Assembly (NCBI RefSeq): GCF_009725995.1
Contig: NZ_RCNS01000001.1
Span: 476,283-540,282 of the forward strand
DNA from: Zobellia laminariae
GTDB taxonomy: Bacteria > Bacteroidota > Bacteroidia > Flavobacteriales > Flavobacteriaceae
Length of the DNA stretch: 64,000 nt
Reading direction: 5' to 3'
Both the position numbers and the translations under genes were made by a program. The notes beneath the pieces are model-generated. The model ran no database searches, was not told the origin of the DNA, and saw nothing but the letters and a program-made list of their open reading frames with translations. The number at the start of each line of letters is the position of its first letter. Position 1 is the first letter of the stretch. Positions 44,371-52,712 of the stretch are shown here, piece by piece.

Positions 44371-45798
44371 ATGAAAATACTCTTAACAGGTGCCAACGGC
44401 TATATTGGTATGCGATTACTACCACAGTTGTTAGAAATGGGGCATGAAGTTGTGTGTACTGTGCGTGACGAAGCACGATTCTCTATTGATAAAGAAATGC
44501 GGGCGCAAATTGAAGTTCTTGAAGTAGATTTTCTTAAAGAGGTAGAGCCCTTTAAAATTCCTAAAGACATTGATGTAGCGTATTTCTTAATTCACTCTAT
44601 GAGCTCGTCAATACAGGATTTTGACACCCTAGAAGCAAAGACGGCAGAAAATTTCAATACCTACCTAAGCGAAACCCAAGTAAAGCAAGTTATTTACTTG
44701 AGTGGTATTGTTAATGAAGAAAATCTCTCCAAACACCTTTGGTCCAGAAAAAATGTGGAGCGCATACTTTATGAAGGCTCTTTTAAACTTACGGTTTTAA
44801 GAGCTGGTATTATTGTGGGTTCTGGTAGTTCTTCATTTGAAATCATCCGTGATCTCTGCGAGAAACTACCTTTTATGATTACGCCAAAATGGGTTTTAAC
44901 CAAAACGCAACCTATTGCTATACGCGACATTCTTGCTTTTTTGACCGGTGTTCTGGGCAATGAAAAAACGTATAATGATTCTTTTGATATTGCCGGACCA
45001 GATGTTCTAACCTATAAACAAATGTTAGAACAGTATGCAGAGGTGCGTGGTTTCAAGAACTATATCTTAACGGTTCCCGTAATGACGCCTAAATTATCTA
45101 GTTATTGGCTGTATTTTGTTACCTCAACCTCTTATAAGCTGGCATTGAATCTTGTAGACAGCATGAAAATTGAGGTCATTGCCAAAGACCAGAGGTTACA
45201 GAAACTGCTGGATATTAAGCCTCACACTTACAAAGAGGCTATTGACTTGGCCTTTAAAAAAATAGAACAAAATTTAGTGGTAAGCAGCTGGAAAGACAGT
45301 ATGGTAAGCGGCCGCTTTAAAAAGAATTTGGAGAAATACATTCAGGTTCCCAAATATGGAGTTCTTAAAGACGTGAAGAAAATAAAGGTTGACAACCCAG
45401 AACAGGTCCTAAAGAATATTTGGAAAATTGGCGGAAATACAGGTTGGTACTATGGCAACTGGCTATGGAAAATTAGAGGAATTATCGATAAATTCTCGGG
45501 TGGCGTTGGGCTACGCCGTGGCAGAACTCACCCAGATAAAATTTATGCTGGTGATTCATTAGATTTTTGGCGCGTTCTACTAGCTGATAAAAAAACCAAA
45601 CGTTTATTACTTTTTGCTGAAATGAAACTACCGGGAGAAGCTTGGCTAGAGTTTAAAATTGATGAGAACAATGTGCTTCACCAAACTGCAACTTTTAGGC
45701 CTAGAGGTTTAAAAGGGCGATTGTACTGGTATAGTATTGTACCTTTTCATTACTTTATTTTTGGTGGAATGATCCGTAATATTGCTAAAGCAAAATGA
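44371..45798 (+). CDS. NAD(P)-binding protein with DUF2867 domain
   Basis: An atypical SDR with TGANGYIGMRLLPQL at the front, a VAYFLIHSMSSS segment, and GIIVGSGSSSFEIIRDL in the middle. The C-terminal DUF2867 domain (about 330-475) has RGRTHPDKIYAGDSLDFWRVL and GEAWLEFKID. The function of this two-domain family is unknown; it is inferred to bind NAD(P)H and perhaps a lipid. The next gene overlaps its stop (ATGA). Confidence 0.88.
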   Translation: MKILLTGANGYIGMRLLPQLLEMGHEVVCTVRDEARFSIDKEMRAQIEVLEVDFLKEVEPFKIPKDIDVAYFLIHSMSSSIQDFDTLEAKTAENFNTYLSETQVKQVIYLSGIVNEENLSKHLWSRKNVERILYEGSFKLTVLRAGIIVGSGSSSFEIIRDLCEKLPFMITPKWVLTKTQPIAIRDILAFLTGVLGNEKTYNDSFDIAGPDVLTYKQMLEQYAEVRGFKNYILTVPVMTPKLSSYWLYFVTSTSYKLALNLVDSMKIEVIAKDQRLQKLLDIKPHTYKEAIDLAFKKIEQNLVVSSWKDSMVSGRFKKNLEKYIQVPKYGVLKDVKKIKVDNPEQVLKNIWKIGGNTGWYYGNWLWKIRGIIDKFSGGVGLRRGRTHPDKIYAGDSLDFWRVLLADKKTKRLLLFAEMKLPGEAWLEFKIDENNVLHQTATFRPRGLKGRLYWYSIVPFHYFIFGGMIRNIAKAK

Positions 45799-46694
45799 AG
45801 ATAAAACTGGCACTCTTTTTCCTAATTAGTCTGGCAACCCTAACATTTACATATGGGCAGACCTCCGGATTAAGTAAATTGGAAATTCCAAAAACGGCTC
45901 CTTCTGGCTTTGAATCCGTTATTACCACAAAACTCAATAAGCCTCTACAACCTGGAGCAGCTTATGAAATTGGTTTTTGGATTTTTGGTAGGCAACTGCC
46001 GCACCAGAGCTATTCTTATCCCATAGCCGTATTCCCATCTAGTAAAACAATTGTTAACGACGGTATTTCAAGTATTGTAGAATCTGTTCAGCCTTCACCT
46101 AAACTAGAAGTAAATCCTCCGCCTAGCTTTGCTACCCGTGGTCATTTTACATTTATTGTTAGGCCAGACCAAGTTTATGACCATTTAACCGTAGCTCTTG
46201 AAAATGAAGATGGCAAACCGTCACCTATCGACTTTAAAAAAGATATTACAGTCATAGGTGTTTTTGCAAAACCTCTTCCTTCCGGACCAAAAAACAAATC
46301 TGTTCAATTTAAAAAAGCTGGTATCAATAAAACAGCAATACCAGCCAAAATAGCCGAACGTACATTAATAGACAGTAAAAAGAGTTACACCGTCTCAGAG
46401 AATAAAATGCAGTTGGGTCTTTATGATCATCGCAGAATAGATAATGACATTGTTACCATTTATCTAAACGGAGAAATTGCCGTTGAGCATGTTCAACTAA
46501 AAAGCAAAAAGCAATTTTTTGACCTCACATTACAACCAGGGGAAAACATAATAACCCTGCATGCCGAAAATTTAGGAGAGGTTGCCCCAAATACTGCTGC
46601 CATTCTAATTAAAACAGAAACAGAAGAATTCATGGCTGTATTGGAATCTGATTTAGGGCAAAGTTCTTATTTTAAAATCCTTTATAAGAAGTAA
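45795..46694 (+). CDS. Secreted protein, unrecognised
   Basis: A signal peptide (MKIKLALFFLISLATLTFTYG, ending before QTSG) precedes 280 residues of mainly beta character: a PGAAYEIGFWIFGRQLP strand region, a FIVRPDQVYDHLTVALEN segment and a C-terminal domain (about 190-299) with VTIYLNGE and LQPGENIITLHAEN. It overlaps the DUF2867 gene by 4 bases, so they are translationally coupled. No enzyme motif is visible; a binding or adhesion role is possible. Confidence 0.75.
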   Translation: MKIKLALFFLISLATLTFTYGQTSGLSKLEIPKTAPSGFESVITTKLNKPLQPGAAYEIGFWIFGRQLPHQSYSYPIAVFPSSKTIVNDGISSIVESVQPSPKLEVNPPPSFATRGHFTFIVRPDQVYDHLTVALENEDGKPSPIDFKKDITVIGVFAKPLPSGPKNKSVQFKKAGINKTAIPAKIAERTLIDSKKSYTVSENKMQLGLYDHRRIDNDIVTIYLNGEIAVEHVQLKSKKQFFDLTLQPGENIITLHAENLGEVAPNTAAILIKTETEEFMAVLESDLGQSSYFKILYKK

Positions 46695-46759
46695 TAGATA
46701 GGTTAGATACTAAATGCGACTAATGCGCAAAACTACCTCCAAAACCGAATGGACATTTC

Positions 46760-48250
46760 ATGAAACACCTAAAGAACCCCTTACTTTCTGTCTCTATTGG
46801 CATTATCTTATTTTTCACTTTGGTAGTGTTCTTTGACACAGAAGCAAGCTATGAAGCTATTGAAATGGCATCAATGTGGGTTCGGAACTATTTTGGTTTC
46901 TTCTATCTCTATTTGGGTCTGGGCTGTGTATTATTCTTATTGGCGATAGCATTTTCGCCCTTTGGAAAAATTAAACTTGGCAAGAAAGATTCAAAACCCG
47001 AATATTCTCTTTGGGCGTGGACGGCCATGCTTTACAGCGCAGGAATGGGTTCCGGCATTTTATTGCGTGCTGTTCAAGAGCCTGTTTTCATGCAACAACA
47101 TCCGCCTTATCAATCAGGCTTGCAACCAGAAATATTAGCACTGGAATTCACTTTTTATCAATGGGGGTTTACAGCTTGGGCCTTTTACGGGCTTTTTGCC
47201 ATGGTTGTAGGGTACGCACTTTTCGTTAGAAAAAAGAAAGTACGGGTAAGTTCTACTATAGAAGACAGTATTTCTAATCCCATAGCAAAAACTGGAATTG
47301 ACATCATGACCATTGTCACTACGGTTTTTGGACTTATAGCTGCTATTGGTTTAGGCACCACACAAATAAACGGAGGCCTTAACCATGTCTTTACCACTAA
47401 TTTTGGAGTAACCACTACCCTACTTTTAGCCGTTCTCATTTCTGCAATTGCATTTTATTCTGCTTGGCAAGGGGTTAATAGGGGAATCCAGATTATTTCA
47501 AAAGTTAATATTCTTATTACAACGCTTCTATTGCTTTTCGTTTTTCTGATGAGTGATATTACCGGAATACTAATTGCCTTTGGTACAGCCACCCTGAACT
47601 ATCTTATTGACTTTGTTCCTATGAGTTTAGCTTATGGAAATTATGACCCAGGCATGACTTTCTTAACTGATTGGACTTTCTATTACTGGGCCTTTTGGCT
47701 TGCATGGGCTCCGTTTACAGGTATTTTCATAGCCAGAATTTCTAAAGGACGTACTTTAAGACAACTTCTCTTGGGTGTTTTAATCATTCCTTCCTTAGGT
47801 ACATTTTTTTGGTTCTCAGTTTTTGGCACCTCTGCTTTTGAACTTATTGAGTCATGGGGTTCTTATAATAATGAGTTTGGAAATGTCTTCTCATCCATTT
47901 TTGTGTTTTTTGGAAACTACCCTATAGCCACCCTTTTAAATTTTACAACCATCTTTCTACTTATCAGTTTTTTGGTGACCTCAGTAGATTCTGCCGTATT
48001 CGTGTTGAGTATGTTTACGGACCATGGTAAAAAAGACCCTAGTAAAAAACATAGACTTATTTGGGCCGTTTTTATTTTGATGGCCACCATGTCTTTACTT
48101 CTTCTAGGGAATGCTAAACCTGATATAGATGTACTCACCGCCGTTCAAAAGCTCTTAATTATAACTTCTTTACCATTTGCACTTTTTATGGTCTATATGG
48201 CGGGAGCTTTTGTATGGGAACTCATGCATAGAAAAGAAAAGTTGACATAA
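46760..48250 (+). CDS. BCCT-family transporter (variant glycine motif)
   Basis: This 496-residue protein of about 12 membrane segments has the BCCT signature segment FYYWAFWLAWAPFTGIF followed by IARISKGRTLRQL. BCCT carriers import betaine, choline or carnitine-like trimethylammonium compounds using Na+ or H+. The first substrate-site motif, normally GMGIGLxFWGVAEP, reads GMGSGILLRAVQEP here, so Trp/Phe and Ala near the binding pocket are changed to Arg and Gln. That suggests a different substrate. Confidence 0.92.
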   Translation: MKHLKNPLLSVSIGIILFFTLVVFFDTEASYEAIEMASMWVRNYFGFFYLYLGLGCVLFLLAIAFSPFGKIKLGKKDSKPEYSLWAWTAMLYSAGMGSGILLRAVQEPVFMQQHPPYQSGLQPEILALEFTFYQWGFTAWAFYGLFAMVVGYALFVRKKKVRVSSTIEDSISNPIAKTGIDIMTIVTTVFGLIAAIGLGTTQINGGLNHVFTTNFGVTTTLLLAVLISAIAFYSAWQGVNRGIQIISKVNILITTLLLLFVFLMSDITGILIAFGTATLNYLIDFVPMSLAYGNYDPGMTFLTDWTFYYWAFWLAWAPFTGIFIARISKGRTLRQLLLGVLIIPSLGTFFWFSVFGTSAFELIESWGSYNNEFGNVFSSIFVFFGNYPIATLLNFTTIFLLISFLVTSVDSAVFVLSMFTDHGKKDPSKKHRLIWAVFILMATMSLLLLGNAKPDIDVLTAVQKLLIITSLPFALFMVYMAGAFVWELMHRKEKLT

Positions 48251-48311
48251 AACAGAGTCTTTCTATCGCAAAAGCTTATTATTCAACAAGCTTATTACCC
48301 TTTACCGATGA

Positions 48312-48422
48312 TTTTCCGATGCTCAGAAATCCCTGTAAAAACCAGGTTCTCGATGAAGTGTTTCAAATCTCCGATAAGCCAAAATGCTATTCAACAAAAA
48401 ATTAAACTTTGACATCGGAAAA
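48312..48422. repeat. Long-spaced inverted repeat in a 250-base gap
   Basis: TTTTCCGATG (48312-48321) is the reverse complement of CATCGGAAAA (48413-48422). Another CCGATG lies at 48305. The gap 48251-48500 has no supported gene and probably contains the promoter and leader of the small protein at 48501. Confidence 0.4.
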
Positions 48423-48500
48423 ATGTCATTTGGCAACAAACGCGTTTTTTGAGTTAATAGTCGCCGTAAATTAGCTTCAGAAATAAAAACCCCCACCGTC

Positions 48501-48650
48501 ATGAACAAGAAATTAAAAAGCCTACTTTACTTAGCCAGCTTTGTTACAGCAGTAATTATTTATAATAATGAGAACAAGAGTCAACAAACAGAGCATGCGG
48601 TGGCAGACGTTACTATAGAACAAGTTTCAACCCAACACGGATTGAACTAA
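48501..48650 (+). CDS. Small membrane or exported protein (49 residues)
   Basis: ATG 48501 to TAA 48648 encodes NKKLKSLLYLASFVTAVIIY, a hydrophobic segment with positive residues before it, then a polar tail rich in Gln/Glu/Thr. It reads like a small membrane protein or an uncleaved signal-anchored peptide. The hairpin terminator at 48726 follows in the same direction. No function can be assigned, and its reality rests on composition and context. Confidence 0.5.
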   Translation: MNKKLKSLLYLASFVTAVIIYNNENKSQQTEHAVADVTIEQVSTQHGLN

Positions 48651-48725
48651 AAAATATTATGAAGACTATTTAGGTTTCCCAAAAGCCTAAATGTTTTCAC
48701 CTCGAACATTCCTACTTAAAATGCG

Positions 48726-48758
48726 AAAAGGACCTAGATACATCTAGGTCCTTTTTTT
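48726..48758. terminator. Bidirectional intrinsic terminator
   Basis: AAAAGGACCTAGAT (48726-48739) pairs perfectly with ATCTAGGTCCTTTT (48742-48755), with T-runs on the plus strand and on the opposite strand. It separates the small protein at 48501 from the converging LytTR gene. Confidence 0.92.
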
Positions 48759-48798
48759 ATAATTATTTCTGTCCTGGTTACACTTCAGATACAAGTAT

Positions 48799-49494
48799 TT
48801 AGAACAATTCTTGTTTTACTGCATCAAAATATTGAGCACTAACGGGTATTTCCTTATCGCCTATATAAATATCTCGCCCTTTTAAAGCAGTTACCTTGTT
48901 TCGGTTTATAATATATGAACGATGAACTCGCATAAACCGGTCTTCTGGCAATATATCCAATAGCTTTTTTAGTGACTGCAAACTCATCAACTTTTTATCA
49001 CCTAAATAAAAATTTACATACTCGCTATCACTTTCTATATACAGAATATCTTCATACTTAATTTTATGAAGATCATAGCCAGACTTAACGGTAATACTAT
49101 CACTTCCCGATGATACTTTCTCTGGACCAACTTCTTTTTGGTTAGGTTTTGCCTTATTTACAGCTGCCAAAAAGCGTTCAAAAGTGATAGGTTTTAAAAG
49201 ATAATCAAGTGCGTTCAGTTCAAAACCTTCCAATGCATATTCAGAATATGCCGTGGTGAAAATAACTTGGGTATGCTCAGGAACTAATTTTGCAAAATCA
49301 GTACCTTTTATTTCAGGCATCTGAATATCTAGAAAAAGTACATCTATCCTTTCCTCTTTCATAATTTGCAGTGCATCCAGAGGATTTGCGACCTCAGCTA
49401 TTAGCGTTAAAAAATCTAACCTATTGATATAGGCTTTTAAAAGGCCTCTTGCCAATTCTTCATCATCTACAACAATACATTTAATTGGCTCCAT
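48799..49494 (-). CDS. LytTR-family response regulator 1
   Basis: It has a receiver domain (1-120) with phospho-acceptor Asp56 in VLFLDIQMP, the T/Y and Lys positions (FTTAYSEYAL, LDYLLKPI), and a LytTR DNA-binding domain (about 135-231) with IKYEDILYIESDSEYV, RVHRSYIINRNKV and IPVSAQYFDAV. It forms a pair with the kinase gene, whose end overlaps its start by 14 bases. Likely targets are nearby envelope genes. Confidence 0.93.
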   Translation of the reverse strand: MEPIKCIVVDDEELARGLLKAYINRLDFLTLIAEVANPLDALQIMKEERIDVLFLDIQMPEIKGTDFAKLVPEHTQVIFTTAYSEYALEGFELNALDYLLKPITFERFLAAVNKAKPNQKEVGPEKVSSGSDSITVKSGYDLHKIKYEDILYIESDSEYVNFYLGDKKLMSLQSLKKLLDILPEDRFMRVHRSYIINRNKVTALKGRDIYIGDKEIPVSAQYFDAVKQELF

Positions 49495-50512
49495 TTAAAC
49501 TTATGCTAAGGTTTACGGTATAACTTTCTGGGGTTTGTACAATACTTAATTCATGTTTATTTGGGTATAATATTTCCAAACGCTTCTTCACATTTTCTAA
49601 TCCAATACCACCTACAGCATCTTTCTGAGCAGGCCTCTTTGAAACACTATTGGCCACATAAAAATTAATTTTCTTATCATCAGAATGTACTTTTATCTCT
49701 AGGTAACCATCTGCCACATGGTCTATATTACCATGTTTGAGGGCATTCTCCACATAGGGAATAAATATCATGGGAGCTATCATAGCGCCAGAATTAGAAA
49801 CTTGAAAATCTGTCTTAATAGGAAACGGTTTACTACTTTTTAAACGAAATAAATTTAAGTAATTACTAATATACGCAATCTCCTTTTTAATAGGAACCGT
49901 AGGTTGTTCACATTCATACAGCACATACCTTAACATTTCTGACAAAGTACCAATACTCTCCTGCGTTTTATTAGAGTCAATTACTGATAATGCATAAATA
50001 TTGTTCAGTGAATTGAACAGAAAATGTGGATTGATCTGTGATTTTAAGAACTTCAATTCCATTTGAAGATTTTCATTCTTATTCCTGATAGTCTCCTCCT
50101 CTTTCTTTTGAGCGAATAAAAAAGTCTCTACAAAAGTAGCTAGTACATAGGCAATGGAAAGTATTAAAAACTGAATCAATATTTGAGGCGGCCCCATTGG
50201 TGGACCTCCTCTATGTTCGCCCCTCATTGGCGGTGGAATACCGCGTTCTGGCAACCCCACACTTTCTGATATTAAAAAGGAGCAAACAATAATAAGGACT
50301 ACCGAGACAACCCCGAACAAGAGGTACTTTTTCTTGAACAATAATGTTGGTGCCGTTATATAAATTAGAACAGCAATAACAACAATCTGCATTAAGAACG
50401 AAGGTGCATTTTTATCTAAAAAAATACTGCTTTCATTAAGCAGCAGCCAAGCCATTAGCCATACTGCCAGCCATAAGAAAACATGAAAAAGAAAGCGATA
50501 CGTTTGTTTCAT
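49481..50512 (-). CDS. LytS/YehU-type sensor histidine kinase 1
   Basis: This protein of 343 residues has four N-terminal membrane segments (about 6-24, 40-58, 63-82 and 112-135), with a Pro/Gly/Arg-rich extracytoplasmic loop at about 88-109 (GIPPPMRGEHRGGPPMGPP). A His_kinase domain carries QINPHFLFNSLN (phospho-acceptor His163), and a HATPase domain has GGIGLENVKKRL. Partner of response regulator 1 by overlapping genes. The unusual Met/Pro/His loop might bind a metal or peptide (inference). Confidence 0.92.
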   Translation of the reverse strand: MKQTYRFLFHVFLWLAVWLMAWLLLNESSIFLDKNAPSFLMQIVVIAVLIYITAPTLLFKKKYLLFGVVSVVLIIVCSFLISESVGLPERGIPPPMRGEHRGGPPMGPPQILIQFLILSIAYVLATFVETFLFAQKKEEETIRNKNENLQMELKFLKSQINPHFLFNSLNNIYALSVIDSNKTQESIGTLSEMLRYVLYECEQPTVPIKKEIAYISNYLNLFRLKSSKPFPIKTDFQVSNSGAMIAPMIFIPYVENALKHGNIDHVADGYLEIKVHSDDKKINFYVANSVSKRPAQKDAVGGIGLENVKKRLEILYPNKHELSIVQTPESYTVNLSISLNGAN

Positions 50513-50563
50513 ACTACAAATTAAAGTAATTATTTCTCAGCGAAACTTAAAAACGACCATTCA

Positions 50564-50586
50564 AAACCCCTTAAAGAACGGGGTTT
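50564..50586. repeat. Inverted repeat before the EF-hand gene
   Basis: AAACCCC (50564-50570) and GGGGTTT (50580-50586) flank a 9-base loop in the region between the kinase and the EF-hand gene. A TTACTGA element follows at 50585. It could be an operator or a hairpin in a divergent leader. Confidence 0.35.
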
Positions 50587-50704
50587 ACTGAGCAGAACAC
50601 GGCATTCACTTAAAAGCTCTCGTCATTTACCAATTGGCGTCATACTGCATATAACCTTTGCCCATCTTTGTAATCACAAATAGAAACAATTAAAAATAAA
50701 TATC

Positions 50705-50980
50705 ATGAAAAAGAAGTCATTTTACACAGCAATTGCAACAGTAGCTCTTACCATTATTTCTATCCAAACAACATCTGCGCAAGAAAAACGAGGACAGGAA
50801 CCACCATCTGCTACAGAATTAATTAAACAGATGGATGCTGATGAAGACGGGAAACTATCTGAGAAAGAAGTAAAAGGGCCAATAAAAAACGATTTTTCAA
50901 AAATAGATACAGATGAAGATGGCTATCTAACACTTGAGGAATTGAAAAATGCTCCAAAACCGAAGAGAGGCAAAAAGTAA
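50705..50980 (+). CDS. Exported EF-hand protein
   Basis: A signal peptide (about 1-25, ending TTSAQ) precedes two EF-hand loops. Loop 1 spans Asp44-Asp46-Asp48 to Glu55 (DADEDGKLSEKE). Loop 2 spans Asp68-Asp70-Asp72 to Glu79 (DTDEDGYLTLEE). The tail is basic (PKPKRGKK). At 91 residues it should be a small periplasmic or secreted calcium-binding protein. It is divergent from the LytS-type kinase gene by about 190 bases. Confidence 0.9.
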   Translation: MKKKSFYTAIATVALTIISIQTTSAQEKRGQEPPSATELIKQMDADEDGKLSEKEVKGPIKNDFSKIDTDEDGYLTLEELKNAPKPKRGKK

Positions 50981-51062
50981 TCAAATATCTACTGAGGTAT
51001 GGAAGGTTTCCTATTTTTTAATGATTGAGCGAAAATAAAAAGGAGAAACGAGGTTACCATTA

Positions 51063-51124
51063 CCCTGTTCCAGTTTCAGGAAAACAGCTTTATTGGTTGT
51101 TTTCCTGAAGCACAGGGATTTTTG
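51063..51124 (+). terminator. Long-stem terminator after the EF-hand gene
   Basis: TTCAGGAAAACA (51075-51086) pairs perfectly with TGTTTTCCTGAA (51098-51109). An outer CCCTGT/ACAGGG pair (51063-51068, 51112-51117) extends the stem across an internal loop, and ATTTTTG follows. It terminates the EF-hand transcript before the next plus-strand gene. Confidence 0.8.
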
Positions 51125-51165
51125 AAATTAATGAGCATGATAGCATTAAAACAAAACTAGACATC

Positions 51166-51795
51166 ATGAAAAAAATAATCATTGGCATTTTAATAGGGTT
51201 CTACTCGTTATGCGTTAGTGCCCATAGTTCGCAAATTGCAACTATGACTTTGGCGCAAGACCAACAAAATAATTGGACGCTACACGTAAGCTCCTCTTTT
51301 GATGGTTTTAGAAAACAATTGATTCAGAATTTTCCTGAAATTAAAATTGATGAACTATCTACCGATGAATTTCAAAAACTGGTAATAGGCTACACAAAGG
51401 ATAATATTCTATTGAATGCCAACACTAATTTCATAGGAGAACTTAGAGAAGGCTCCATAAAAATGGAAGATCAAACAGACCTGGAATTTAGAGTTACCGG
51501 TCTACCCAATGAGATAAACAACTTACGTGTTCAGTTAAAAGGATTTAGTGAAACATCGGACCAAAACACTGTTTTTAAAATTATTGATGCATCGGAATCC
51601 TCAAAAAATTTCGAGATTAAAAAAGACAATCAGTTTATGGTTTCTATTACCAAGGTAAATGGACGGTATCAACTAAAGGGCGATGAATCCAATTTAATAG
51701 CACCCTTTATTGCTCTAACATTACTAGTTCTCTTTTCTGTGTTTATCATTTCTAAAATTTTTAAACGAGAAGAAGTCATACTTAAAGCAGTTTAA
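51166..51795 (+). CDS. Exported, C-terminally anchored protein with N-terminal His after processing
   Basis: The signal peptide (IIIGILIGFYSLCVSA, 1-19) would leave a mature N-terminus His-Ser-Ser. A beta-rich domain of about 150 residues follows, with NWTLHVSSSFDGF and LEFRVTGLPNEI. A membrane segment (about 181-199, FIALTLLVLFSVFIISKIF) lies near the C-terminus, and the last residues are basic. I do not recognise the family. A free N-terminal His is the Cu-ligand arrangement of CopC-like proteins, and an SCO1-like gene lies 1.5 kb downstream; that link is inference. Confidence 0.72.
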   Translation: MKKIIIGILIGFYSLCVSAHSSQIATMTLAQDQQNNWTLHVSSSFDGFRKQLIQNFPEIKIDELSTDEFQKLVIGYTKDNILLNANTNFIGELREGSIKMEDQTDLEFRVTGLPNEINNLRVQLKGFSETSDQNTVFKIIDASESSKNFEIKKDNQFMVSITKVNGRYQLKGDESNLIAPFIALTLLVLFSVFIISKIFKREEVILKAV

Positions 51796-51804
51796 TGAAT
51801 TTGC

Positions 51805-51854
51805 CTTACTGAATCATTCCGTGTGTTTGCTGAAAGTTAAAGCTCACTTACTGA
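51805..51854 (+). promoter_or_regulatory. CTTACTGA direct repeat spaced by 42 bases
   Basis: CTTACTGA occurs at 51805-51812 and 51847-51854 (start to start 42 bases, about four helical turns), upstream of the YHYH gene. TTACTGA is also at 50585-50591, before the EF-hand gene. LytTR regulators often bind direct repeats, so these are candidate sites, although short 7-8-mers can recur by chance. Confidence 0.3.
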
Positions 51855-51934
51855 TTGCTCCATTTTGGCATCTTATTATTCACGTAATTAGAACAATATA
51901 AAATACTAATAATCAGTTATCTAAAATAAAAAAA

Positions 51935-52705
51935 ATGAATAAAAAAACCCTGAACAAAGCTTTTCCATTTGGGATTGCCTTAGCTATTATTTCCTTTAGT
52001 CTTATAGCCTGTAGTACGGATAGCACGGACGATAGTGTTATTGATGAAGATAGCGAAGAAGAAACTGTAACCGAACTACACGCTGCCTATGCTGCTTTTA
52101 ACAGTGACGCTACCACTATTTATCTAGATGGTTCTGAAGTTGTTATTGAAACCACAGGGCTACCCAATCATGAAACTGTTTATTGGGGTGAAAACAGTGA
52201 TCTATACAGAGAAGAGCCAGATGTGGCATTGACACCTAGTATAATGACCAGTAATAATAATGCTACTACAATTAGAGTAGATGCTACCCCAGACCTTACC
52301 GGTAATACGGTAGATACAGATTTTAATACAATTGGTATTGCAGTAAGTGGCTCATCAATATTTAATGACCAAGAAGGAGCCGGTGCATTAGACCAAGCAG
52401 CTGCAAGCTTAGATTGGACCGGTGCCCATATTGGTCCCGGTGTATACCATTACCATTTAGAACCAAAAGCATTTACCAACGATGATGATAAACTTGTAGG
52501 CATCTTGCTAGACGGAGTTTTTCTTTATGGAAGAAAATGTAACTCAACAGAGGCCTACCCAACAGACCTTGATTCGTCAGGTGGTCATGTTTCAACTACA
52601 CAATATACAGATGGTGCAGAAGAATACCACTATCATATTATAAACGAAATATATTCTACTACAGGATCATACCTTGCTTTTGCCGGTCCTTACCAAGGTT
52701 ATTAA
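51935..52705 (+). CDS. YHYH-domain lipoprotein
   Basis: It has a lipoprotein signal (FSLIAC, Cys26), an acidic linker, then a YHYH domain with two copies of the tetrapeptide: residues 171-174 in GPGVYHYHLEP and 231-234 in EEYHYHII. LVGILLDGVFLYGRK, between them, is the central strand region. The paired Tyr-His-Tyr-His sites suggest metal binding (inference), and no function is established. It starts a run with the MORN-like, SCO1-like and DUF6090 genes. Confidence 0.88.
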   Translation: MNKKTLNKAFPFGIALAIISFSLIACSTDSTDDSVIDEDSEEETVTELHAAYAAFNSDATTIYLDGSEVVIETTGLPNHETVYWGENSDLYREEPDVALTPSIMTSNNNATTIRVDATPDLTGNTVDTDFNTIGIAVSGSSIFNDQEGAGALDQAAASLDWTGAHIGPGVYHYHLEPKAFTNDDDKLVGILLDGVFLYGRKCNSTEAYPTDLDSSGGHVSTTQYTDGAEEYHYHIINEIYSTTGSYLAFAGPYQGY

Positions 52706-52712
52706 AAACGTT

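Noticed and set aside
48308..48412. 34-codon plus-strand frame in the 250-base gap
   Set aside because: No signal peptide, no hydrophobic segment and biased composition; it overlaps the inverted-repeat leader.
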